From: Deroplatys truncata
Taxonomy: Eukaryota; Arthropoda; Insecta; Mantodea; Mantidae
Assembly: GCA_030765065.1 (NCBI GenBank)
Contig: CM060990.1
Coordinates: 420,555,198-420,619,197, forward strand
Length of the DNA stretch: 64,000 nt
Direction of reading: 5' to 3'
Shown here: positions 11,515 to 22,130 of the stretch, piece after piece
Position numbering within the stretch: the first letter of the stretch is position 1
How the letters are laid out: each line of letters starts with the position of its first letter
Notes under the pieces: generated by a model
Told to the model about the DNA's origin: nothing
The model's database searches: none
What the model saw: only the letters and a program-made list of their open reading frames with translations
Translations under genes and position numbers: made by a program

Positions 11515-11998
11515 CATAGCTAAGGATTGGATTGTGAAGGGGAGAGGATTCGGCACCAGTCCATAAATGAGTATTTTGTACTGACGCCCCACGAGAAGGT
11601 GCTCGAGAGGAAGGGATGAGGTGAGGGGAGACACCAGGCGGTCGGAACCAGGAGCTACGGCACAGCAATGACAGGGTCCCTGAAGTTTCCAAATACAGAC
11701 GCCCTGGCAGTCGGACAGGCAGACCGGGGACATATACCCCCGTGGGGGTGGTCCTTATACTCCGGCAACCAGCCGAAGGCCGAGGGACGGAGAAACCCTT
11801 CCAACCCTTAAATAGACCAAGTTCAAAGGTTGAATGAAATGAGTAATGGAACGAAATAGAGGAACAGGAAATTCGGGGGATGAAAGAAACCACTCCAGCA
11901 TTCACCTGAGGACCCGGGAAAACCCCTGAATAAAACCCACGGATCAGAAAGGCGGTCGCCAGAGATCGAATCCGGGACCTCCCGAATGCGGGTCACAT
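11515..11998 (-). mobile_element. tRNA-derived SINE, family A, copy 2 (head truncated)
   Basis: On the minus strand it begins near 11998 with GACCCGCATTCGGGAGGTC and a B-box-like GATTCGATCTCT, then TGGCGACCGCC. This is the same order as 3395-3435 and 13085-13120. The body includes GGAAACTTCAGGGACCC, matching GGAAACATTAGGGACCC in the 53890-54130 copy. The overlapping 142-codon frame is a by-product of the repeat. Confidence 0.65.
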
Positions 11999-12262
11999 AG
12001 TTTTAAGTTAAAAGTGCGATACATTTAACTTTGGTTGAAATCAATAATAAATATATTGCAACCTTGAGTGATTATAAATAGGTTACAGCGTAAGCAACTG
12101 CCTTCCAATCAATGTTTATTATTCGGAGCATTGTTTAACGATAAGTTAATTCTACACCATTGTTTTTTCTTAATGTACTGTCATTTGAGAAGAAAAATAT
12201 TTTTTAAAAATCAAAGGTTGTGATGAAGGTGATGAGCTGGGGATATGATAATGATGATAATG

Positions 12263-12264
12263 AC

Positions 12265-12323
<59 letters not shown>

Positions 12324-12345
12324 GAAGAAGAAGAAGAAGAAGAAG
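12263..12345 (+). repeat. AAT/AAG microsatellite
   Basis: About 60 bases of AAT repeats turn into an AAG run. Antisense reading gives a poly-Tyr/poly-Ser frame with no biological meaning. Confidence 0.95.
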
Positions 12346-13048
12346 ATTCTACTGAATGCTGGAAGCAATTAAAATATAAAAACACAATTACAATAGATAA
12401 TAACTTAGGATTTTAATACCTACATTGATTTACTGTATCTTAAAGTCCTTCTCACGATGCCAGATATGAAAAATATAAATGAAACAAAATAAGTAGCAGC
12501 TTTTTAAAAACTATTCATCTCATATAAGACATTCAATAATGCTGTGCAAACGGACATCTTCGGCTGTGCAGAATGCATATGTCTAAAATCCAGTCACTGA
12601 AAATTCTGTAAGGCAAGTCTGACTTTGGGATACTCAATCAAAGCATGACATTGTTGAGCATTGTCCCTAACTCAAGCATCTGTACTACTACGGATGCAGA
12701 TTCGCCTGTTAATGCGCTTTCTCATAAACGACACTAAAGATGATTTCTTTCAGAGATAGTGCAGCTCCCTCAACTGTCCAAAGATGATGTTAACATATCA
12801 TGCAAACGATCTGTAGGAGTGTACTGCCAATTCAAATACGAAACATCGATTTTATCTCTCCAGCAATACTACCTTTACACCACTCCCTTTCCCACCACTA
12901 TTAGAATTGACGGAGAGAAGAAAACAACATACAAAGAAGAGTATATATGAACAATGTAAAATATTATCTATGTTAACCAAAAGAAGTAAATCGTTATTGA
13001 AGTACTTTTACTGGTGAAAAATACAATTCTGTATTCAATTTGCAATTA
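12346..13048. other. AT-rich DNA, no gene recognised
   Basis: No open frame with recognisable content and no repeat shared with the rest of the window. Confidence 0.5.
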
Positions 13049-13515
13049 AACCGAGCGAGATGGCTCCGCGGTAATGTGTGAGCATCGCATTCGTAGTCCC
13101 TTGTTCGATTACCGTCGACCTTCCACCCTGACCTTGGGCTTTTCGTAGTTTTCCTTGGTCGGTAGACAAATGCTGGGGAGGTGTCTCATCTACCACGATT
13201 TCCTTTCTTTCATTTCCCCTCATTCCGTTCATTTTCTCATCTTTCAGGTGTACTTCTAGGTTACGTGGCGTATGACGGTGCCCGACAGATGGCGCGGTGC
13301 TTTCTCAAAGGAAAGAGTACTCCCCGTGGACACTAGAGGGCTGCTTGGTAGCCGGGTGGCTCACCGCCCTCTCTAGGGAGCTCCAGCAATGGGACGGATC
13401 TTCTGTTAGAACTTCCGCGTCTCTCTGTGGCTTATCTGCCTACTACCTGTAGCCTCCAGTGATTTTTTCACTTCATCCCTTCCTCCTGGGGAGTGGCAGC
13501 CACAATAGGTCTATG
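13049..13515 (+). mobile_element. tRNA-derived SINE, family A, copy 3
   Basis: This copy has the best-preserved head: AACCGAGCGAGATGGCTCCG (the A-box region), then a B-box-like TTGTTCGATTACC and CGTCGACC. The next ~130 bases (TTTTCGTAGTTTTCC, GTAGACAAATGCTGG, CATCTACCACGATTTCC) parallel copy 1. The downstream ~250 bases are more divergent and the 3' end is approximate. Confidence 0.7.
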
Positions 13516-16500
13516 TAGGTCGCAGTGCAAGAGGTGTGCCCCTCCGTTGTGCAATCTACACCTACAATGTGCAACCGGCCAAGGAACGAAATAATATTTA
13601 CAAAGATGAAGGTGACTCAAGAATCACAGTTAACCGCACGTAACCTCAATTATAGGGAGAAGCCAAAACTACAGTATTTAGTGTGTATCACATTTAAAGG
13701 CTACAGGGAAAGAAGGGGCTGATTGCAATTTTCGCCAAAATTGAGATATTAAAACCATCTGTTGCTTGTTAATGGTTCTTTAAGACAGGCTATTCATGTT
13801 GTCAAAGAAGGGGCTCTCTCCAGCGAAAGTGATAAAAGAAGAAATGGCATAAAGCGAAAGAAGGGGCTGTTTGACACTCTCCAGGAAAAGAAGGAGCTCA
13901 TTGCTTTCTTTCTTTTTCTCTCTCGCGCTTGTTCCACATGTATCGCATTTCTCATACCTATACGCAATAATTAGCAGTTGGTGATAGCTCAGCATTGTTC
14001 TGTTTTATATAGAACACAAAAGGATAAAATATTTTTGTGTGAATACGTGTGATTTTGTTTTCAGTTGTTTGATCTTTACTCAAAATCAGAAGTGACAGCC
14101 ATTATGGAACTTAAAACAAAGTAACGAAAATCGTATGGTAGGCTATTTGCAACTCTGCAACGAATAAAATACTAAAGTTGCAATGCCATGAAATGGGTGA
14201 TAATTGTAATTGTACGCGACAGTGCTTAACGATAATCCCATGCAATGAGCCCCTTTTTCCCACAAAAAAGCGTAGTTATGATGTGTTAGTCCTTCTTCCG
14301 TCAAAATGATTAGCTTTAACATTGATAACACTTAACAATATGTTAAAATTAAATTAATAATTGTATGTATTTTACTAGGAACCCAGAGTTGACAAACAGT
14401 AGGCTCTACATAAAAATAAATGTTTAAAATGTTTTTCCTGAAAAATCTGTAAAATGTTGATTAGCCCCTTTTTTCCCTATGCCCTTCATTTGCGATCATA
14501 TCTTAGCAAAACGATTCCGGAAAGTGTAAGAGATAAAAGAGAAATTCAAGAAAAGGTGTTTACTTAATTGAACTTAGAAATGTTGTTTCACCCATGCAGA
14601 GCAAAATTATCAATATAGTGTAATTTAATGACCACTCGTGTTCTTTTTGAACGAGAAGAAAGAATACGAAGACTGTGTAGCAGAATACTATATAAAATCA
14701 GAGGCACCTTATTATCGTTTACTAATTGTGAAGTTTTCGAACAAAATATGAATTCTGAAATTATGTGTATTAACAATTCAACATATCTAATTACTTTAAA
14801 GATTCTCTGTTTTTGTCGTTTTTTGTAGAATAGCTAATCGTAGAATAACGAATTTTGAGGGATATACGTAACTAAGATATTGAGATACTTCCATATTCAT
14901 GCGCGAGGGATATAATAAGCACAATATACATTTAAAAAATCGGTAAACAGGATTCTTGCATACTTCTCTTAACAAATTGCTGTTGTGGGATCCTGTTAGT
15001 TCGATGAGTGCGAAATTTCAAAAGTTTCGTCAACATGAAAAAAAACTCCAAAACATACTATGCTAAGGTTAAGGCAAAATTTGATTTGCAAATAATAGTT
15101 ATAAATATTTCCAATGATTGATAGCAAGTAAGAACAACAATAATTACTACCACTACCGCTGCCGCTATCACTACCACTACCACTACCACTAATCATCATC
15201 ATCATTATTAATTATTATTATTATTGTTCAAATGCGCCGAAAGGATTACGAATGCCATTGTACACCTGTGGACCAAAAAATGAGCCATGTCTTGAACGCC
15301 AACGTTTTCTAAGTCCTTCAGGGCACACCGCTTTATTTATACCAAACGCAATGCAACTGTGCAGCTACTGCAGCAAGTTGCTGTACCGCCTTATTAAGCA
15401 TGCAACTTTCCACGTGTCTTCCCTGTAGCGCTGTGGCAAAGCGTAGGGTACTTCTGTGGTTAAGACCGCAGGTTCCTTCTCGCTTGTAGCAAACACTTTC
15501 TTTTCTTCTGTTAATAATGTTTAATCAACACATAGTGACCACTTATCTTCAATATACTGCATTTCATACACGGTATTTGGTAAAGTTCATAATAGAACAG
15601 TTATTACGATGCAAAATACGTGGCTTCACAATTTCATCATGGTTACATATCTGTATCTTTTGGATATCAAGGGACGGTCTAGGTGTGTTGTGGCAGCTTG
15701 ACGTTACACTGAACAGTGCGCAATACACGATAATACTTGAGAATATTTTATTCCCTCTATGAGGATAAGATATCCTGTTGAAATTGCTGAATTCGTACAA
15801 GATTTTGGGCACAAATTCAAGAAGCTTGAATGTTGTAGCTTCTCATCCAGTTACTACAGGATTTAATTTCATCTATAACCCGAAAATGAGGGCAGCTATA
15901 CGTGCTCAGGGTTCATAAACCCGAAATTCGTTTTGTTTATTTTTTATGTATTTTAGTTTTAGTAGATAATGGTTTATTTTCATTTATTTCTTTAGTTACT
16001 TAAAACGAGTGTTTTAGGAGAATTGTGTTTTTGTGTGCATAGATATGTCTAAAACTTGAAATGCTAAAGTTATATTAATGCAATATTATGTTCAACACAT
16101 CCAGTCACAAATTTAACAATATAAAAATAACAATACCTTATACGAGACTTGAACCGAAGCGCTCATGAGCACAGGGGTTCCTTCTTCACCTCTCAGCAAA
16201 CGAAATGCTTTTCCGTGCTCTGTTTTCAGTAGCTTATATAAGCGTCACCACCGAGAAACACCGTTATAAGGTGGCCATTGTGCTCACAGGGCAGAGACCA
16301 TTCTACAATTCCTGCATGTGCATTGTGAACACAGCTGTTACGAAGGTACACGAAGCCCTCCGATCGTCACATGGAATCTAGGGATGACTAATTTTTTTTT
16401 GTCCACAGGTGGATGTTGTTTATACAAGAAATGAATTATCAATCTTTTTAACATCTTCGATGTGATGTAACTTTGTAACATACATTTTGACTATCGACAA

Positions 16501-17738
16501 GCTTATAATTGGTGGTAGCAGTCGTTCACTACTCTAAGATAATACCATTTTATTTCCGACTGATTACATATTACATCTCTATTATAGGCACAGAGCGTGT
16601 GTCGAGGTTCACTCTACAGTAAAACTTATAGAAGGGTTCCAAGCATAATTTCGGGAGTCCCTTGAACTCAGAATACTCTATGTCCTTTTGAAACGTCAAA
16701 GACTGCTCTGTATACAAACGTAAAGGACCTACAGTAAATGACAAAGACAGATCAAGGGATCATCTGTGGCCTCTGTAACATCGAAAGTAAATAGAAGGGC
16801 TGATTCAATCATGAGCGCTTCGGTTCGTCTGAATTTCCATTTCTGTACCTACACTAATATAAGAGGAAGTTGTTGAAATCTCTCCTCTTCTATTGCTATT
16901 TGACAGGCCGATAAAAGCTAATGTGTATTATAGAGTTTGTTATTTATGACCGAGCCTATAGGTTTACATGTTTTAAAACCGTATACTCATTAGTATATAC
17001 GCGACATACTCCCGAAAATATTTAATCACCTCCTTTATTGATTATACGGACCATTTAGTTTACATTTATCACAACTAAAAGTCTAGGAATATGGATTTGC
17101 GTAATTAATAAGTACTGAAACACAAGGATTCTTATTCCTTAGTCACCTGCAAAAACACTGGACAGCAAAATGTTCCACGGCCATCTATAAGTATTAGGGT
17201 GGAAAGGCACTGGAGTCTCAAAACGATCGAAAATCATAACATTTTGGTATATTTTATAATCAAAGAGAGTGAAATCCTCGGATTGGCCATAATGTAACAT
17301 ATGTGTGCTAATCTCACGCAAATTAATTCTGCAAATATGCTAGCATTTACGCTACTCTTGGACTACAAAATATCATTGGTTAATGGAACTTTTACTGTTT
17401 TATTCAAACTACAACATTTGTACATTGGACTATATGATCAAGCTGAAATAGTCACGCAACAGGGTCTATCAAAATTAAGAGCAAAAACTGAAGCAGTTGA
17501 AAGCTCATAATAAAAGGAAAGGTCTCACAAAATTGCGTTCAGAAACCAACCGTTCGCAAAATAGTTGAGTATACTTTGGTAATTGGCCGCCAAAAACGGT
17601 CTTTGTACAGAGTCATCAGATTAAGCGGCAACGCTGCTAGCGGCACCTGGGTAGCCGGTGCGCCCCACGCGCCTGGCGACACTTCATCCCCACGTGAGCC
17701 GTCATATGCATCGTAACAAGTAGGATTAAAATTAAAAT
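13516..17738. other. AT-rich DNA with simple repeats, no gene recognised
   Basis: Over 4 kb without a supportable coding region. It holds a CTACCA/CACTAC run at 15147-15190 followed by ATC/ATT repeats to about 15222, and an 18-bp perfect inverted pair at 16151-16168 and 16809-16826. The overlapping short frames at 15517-15812 are antisense pairs without family resemblance. Confidence 0.5.
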
Positions 17739-18028
17739 TAAATTGAGTTTTATTTATGGACGCTCTTTAACTACTATGGTTCTTAGCGTCCCATTCCATA
17801 TTGGGCGTGAAAGACCGATAATTTTGCTCAGAGGCCTCTTTATCAGGCTTGAGGTTCTTTTACGTGCCGTAAATCTACGACACGGGACCACCGGCTTTAC
17901 GTCCCTTCCGAAGGAAGCCATGCTAAGGATTTTTACGCTCGAAAAAATCCATCGCCCTCCGCCGGGCTTGAACCCGCGACCTTGGGAACCAGAGGCTAGC
18001 ACGATACCACTAGTCCACGGAGGACGAC
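17739..18028 (-). mobile_element. tRNA-derived SINE, family B, copy 1
   Basis: Nearly collinear with 48574-48863. Read on the minus strand it starts GTCGTCCTCCGTGGACTAG, with a tRNA-like A box and a B box (GGTTCAAGCCC) about 40 bases on. It ends near TCCATAAATAAAACTCAATT. The two copies are highly similar by eye, much younger-looking than family A. No clear target duplication was seen for this copy. Confidence 0.8.
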
Positions 18029-18516
18029 ACACAATTAGGATGAATGGACAAGCCAACTATAGTCGGCGCCAATCAAGAAGGTGATTGACAGTTAATAACC
18101 ACATGGCGGAAAGCTTTAAATGAATGGGAGGGGATGGATACGTCATAGCGGTCGTCATAGCAACAATTGGAAGGACCAATTAGAACTAAGACGTTTCCAT
18201 AGCAACGATAGACGCAAAAATCTTGTTGCCGATACTGTAACACGTGATTAGCATGACGTACCTGGCGAGCGACCGTTGCAGTAACATGAACTGCACGTCT
18301 TATCTTCTGCTGTCGCTGCAGTTATAAACAATGCTTCCTTTAGCCACAGCTTAATGTGTTTACATCAGTTTGGAGATTGCCTGTGTACTGACAAGTTTAT
18401 TTTGCATCATCGTATTTGTACGGTTATTTGCTTTGTATTTACGTGTGTTTGAGTCCGTGTATCTGTGCGTGTGTTGTGAGCATTTGCAATTGTGTTAACA
18501 CCTTTAATGGATGTTT

Positions 18517-18522
18517 AACAAT
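18517..18522 (+). repeat. Polinton 6-bp target duplication, left (AACAAT)
   Basis: Identical to 36813-36818 immediately outside the other end. A 6-bp duplication is the signature of Polinton/Maverick integrase. Confidence 0.92.
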
Positions 18523-19215
18523 AGTAGTAGGAGAATGGGCATTGAACCGCAATTAATATTCATGGAATGTCTTTTCATATGCAAATGAGCCCCCCCTCCC
18601 CCACTTTCCCCCTTCCACCGTAGCTCCATGGTAGTTTTACTTGCAGCTGCGGTCGTAAATCTTGTTGAGTAGAATGGAAGCTTGACAGTTAAGCAATTAG
18701 GGGTATCCTTCACCTGTCAAAACGAACAAAGGGGTCATAAATTTATGGCTCTGTAACAAAGGCGAGATGTTTTTCCTACCCATTCCACATCCGGCCACTT
18801 CTGCACCTCTGGCAGTTACCCACACCACTCCTATTGTTTCTCGAACACGTGCGGGAACAAAGAGCTTGCTGGACAAAGGAAGAGATTCTATTGTGTGCCT
18901 TTCTAATGTCCGGGGCAAGGCTACTTTAGAAAGACCATCTGGCATACTCATTCCACTAGCTTTTAACGAAAGAACAATGCTTGCCCTTCAACTGTCAAAA
19001 TGAACAAAGGCCATGATGAATTAGGGTCGTGACAAAAGAGAAACAAGCTCTATTGTCCGGGGCAAGCCTTCTTTCTAGCATTTCTCATTCCACTACCCCA
19101 TAACAAAGCCGGTCCCTTTCCATTGTTCGAACACCTGCTAGCTTAACAAAAGAATCTGAGGGTGGTCTTATGCTAGCCCTCTCTTTGTCTGACTGCGGGA
19201 AAAGAGAGAGGCTAG
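18523..19215 (+). repeat. Left terminal inverted repeat
   Basis: Matches 36126-36812 in reverse complement over about 690 bp, with only scattered substitutions until the inner ~40 bp. It contains an internal direct repeat: CTGTCAAAACGAACAAAGG (18714-18732) and GTCCGGGGCAAGGCTACTTT (18908-) recur as CTGTCAAAATGAACAAAGG (18990-) and GTCCGGGGCAAGCC (19056-). Short antisense frames inside the TIR occur in both arms and are not genes. Confidence 0.93.
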
Positions 19216-19426
19216 AGTTCCCACGAGACAAGCATCATATAACAGCTAGACCCCAAATTCCACCCCATCCCACCCCGACTTCCAGGCGTCACCTGCATTG
19301 CCCGAAGCTACTTCTCTCTGCGCATGTGCTGCAAGAGATGATGTCATTGGATGCAATAATCACGTGACGTGTAACATCTCCTCCGCCATACCAACGCTTG
19401 AAATTGCCTGAGGGGCTCTAGGTCAT

Positions 19427-19434
19427 TATATAAA
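19427..19434 (+). promoter_or_regulatory. TATA box of the polymerase gene
   Basis: TATATAAA lies just inside the left TIR, about 120 bases before the first ATG (19556) of the spliced polymerase gene. The spacing leaves a transcription start near 19455-19465, with a short leader. The next good donor (GTGAGT at 19563) follows directly after that ATG. The role is inferred from position and sequence. Confidence 0.6.
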
Positions 19435-19734
19435 CAAGCACTGGTGCATAAGGAAGCCACTGCGACTTTATTAACTTTGCTATACAGGTTAGCGATTCAG
19501 CTTAATCCAATTCAACGCTATTGTCTTCTAGACTGCATCCATCGCCATCTACATAATGCAAGGTGAGTGAGTTTTTTGCATGACTAAGTGAAACACGAAT
19601 CATTGCAAGAGTGCCATATTGTTTATCTGAATTTTTCATTTCTTTAATAATTAACATAAGAATTGTTAAAACATGTAGCGCTTTCATCAAGTGTGTAAAA
19701 ATAGTTCTTAGATTCCTGCATAAAACATTCATAC

Positions 19735-21060
19735 TTATTCTCTAACCATTCTTCCTCTATTAACATTCATACGATTTCGCTACATATTCTTCTGTAAACA
19801 TTCACATGATTTCTCCTCGCATTCTTCTATTAACATTCATATGATTTTCGCTACACGTTATTCTTGCATAAACATTCACATGATTTCTCCTAGCATTCTT
19901 CTATTAACATTCATATGATTTTCGCTACAAGTTCTTCTTGCATAAACATTCACATGATTTCTCCTCGCATTCTTCTATTAACATTCATATGATATTCGCT
20001 ACACGCTCTTCTTGCATAAACATTCACATGATTTCTCCTCGCATTCTTCTATTAACATTCATATGATTTTCGCTACACGTTCCTCTTGCATAAACATTCA
20101 CATGATCTTCTCAACACATTCGTCTGACATTCATATGATTTTCGCTACACGTTATTCTTGCATAAACATTCACATGATCTTCTCAACATATTCGTCTGAC
20201 ATTCATATGATTTCACTACGTGTTCTTCTTCTGCAAACAATCATATGGTTTTCTCAACACATTCCTCTACTGATATTCACATGATTTCTCTTCGCATTCT
20301 TCTATTAACATTCATATGATTTTCGCTACACGTTCTTCTTGCATAAACATTCACATGATTTCTCCTCGCATTCTTCTATTAACATTCATATGATTTTCGC
20401 TACACGTTCTTCTTGCATAAACATTCACATTATATTCTCAACGCATTCTTCTGTAACATTTATATGATTTCACTACACGTTCTTCTTCTGTAAACATTCA
20501 TATGGTTTTCTCAACACATTTCTCCTAACATTCTTCTATTAACATTCATATGATTTCACTACACGTTCTTCTTCTGTAAACATTCATATGGTTTTCTCAA
20601 CACATTCACATGATTTCTCCTCGCATTCTTCTATTAGCATTCATATGATTTCACTACACGTTCTTCTTCTGCAAACATTCATATAGTTTTCTCAACACAT
20701 TCCTATACTGACATTCACATGATTTCTTCTCGCATTCTTCTATTAACATTCATATGATTTTCGCTACACGTTCTTCTTGCATAAACATTCACATGATCTT
20801 CTCAACACATTCGTCTGACATTCATATGATTTCACTACACGTTCTTCTTCTGCAAACATTCATATGGTTTTCTCAACACATTTCTCTATTGACATTCACA
20901 TTATTTCTCCTCGCATTCTTCTATTAACATTCATACGATTTCCGCTACAAATTCCTCTTTCCTTAAACCTTCATACGACTTTTTCACAATGCATTCTATT
21001 AACATTCATAGGATTTCCCCTACTCATTTATTTCATATTACACGTCTTTCTCTACTCAAT
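19735..21060 (+). repeat. Minisatellite filling polymerase intron 1
   Basis: About 1.3 kb of variants of a ~75-bp unit made of two half-units sharing ACATTCAYATGATTT. One half ends CTCCTCGCATTCTTCTATTA, the other CGCTACACGTTCTTCTTGCA. Half-units are reshuffled and vary at the same few positions (YATG, TTTTCG or TTTCAC). It lies between donor 19563 and acceptor 21115. Long frames across it are periodic and not coding. Confidence 0.9.
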
Positions 21061-21930
21061 CATCTTTTATCAGTTATAAAAAACAATTGAATTTACACAT
21101 TTAAACTTTTCACAGGTAATACTGCAAACTCCATGGGAGTCGCCAGAGCAGCACTCGTCAGAGGAGCGGGCTCTCGACTTTACCAATTTATGCAAGTTAA
21201 TAGAGAGCCCATTAATAACAACATGATGTACAACATGCCGCCACCCCTGGCGGGGGATCAGATATCAGATGTGCCGCTGCATGGCACTTACATTTCTAAT
21301 AGCCCCCCGTCACCAATCTTATCGGGGGATGATTATATTATTCCGCCGCCACCTGGTTTTGAGGATGTCACTCCCGTTACAGGGGTGAATGCAGGCATGG
21401 GCAGCGCTTCAGACCAGTGTTGCACGTGCAATAACTGTGAATACCAAGTTGCTGCAATACAGATGCTTAACGAAGTGAACTGTGAGTTTAAATATATTAT
21501 TACACTTAACTGTTTTTCTAGAAATATTATCTTTATCATTAATCAAGGTATAACCAGAGAACAATTCAGAATTTCAATTATGGAATGAAGCATTCAATTT
21601 ACTAGCACCTTTCAATTAAAAATATTCAACGTGAAGCTAATTCGGCTTTTTGCTTCTTTGTTGTAGTACCTGAAACAACTTCATTCGGGGTTGGGGAGAT
21701 GGACGATGGTGGTAGCTTGCCCTCGCCTATCTTTTCTCAGGATTACTTGACCCCGCCGCCTCCCGGATTCGAGGACGTTGCACCGATGCCTGTAGGAGAT
21801 CCATGGGCGATTATTCCTAGCGAGGTGTGCACTTCCGTAAATTGTGCCTACAGGACCGTGTACCTGCAGATGCTTCGTGAATTGAACGGTGAGTTTTTTT
21901 AACTTCATTTATTCTAGTAACATCATTACA

Positions 21931-22130
21931 TGAATAATTATCGTAACGTTAACGCATAAATTTTCACAATAAATTTTTTTACTCATTTTTATTGATTAAA
22001 ATATACAATTGCATAATAATTATCGTAACGTTAACGCATAACTTTTCTCAATCAACTTTTTCACTCATTTTTTATTTATTAAAATATACAATTATATAAA
22101 TAATTATCGCAACATTAACACGTGAATTTA
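21931..22130 (+). repeat. Tandem repeat in polymerase intron 3
   Basis: A ~80-bp AT-rich unit (AATAATTATCGTAACGTTAACGCATAA...ACTCATTTTT) occurs about two and a half times inside the intron 21889-22220. Confidence 0.75.

Noticed and set aside
12170-12385. Poly-Tyr/poly-Ser frame
   Set aside because: Simply the antisense translation of an AAT/AAG microsatellite.
18697-19003. Matching frames in both TIRs (84 and 78 codons)
   Set aside because: They occur in both arms because the arms are copies; no domain or codon-bias support and they lie in terminal repeat DNA.
20012-21079. Long repetitive frames across the minisatellite
   Set aside because: Periodic translation of the tandem repeat, within a predicted intron.
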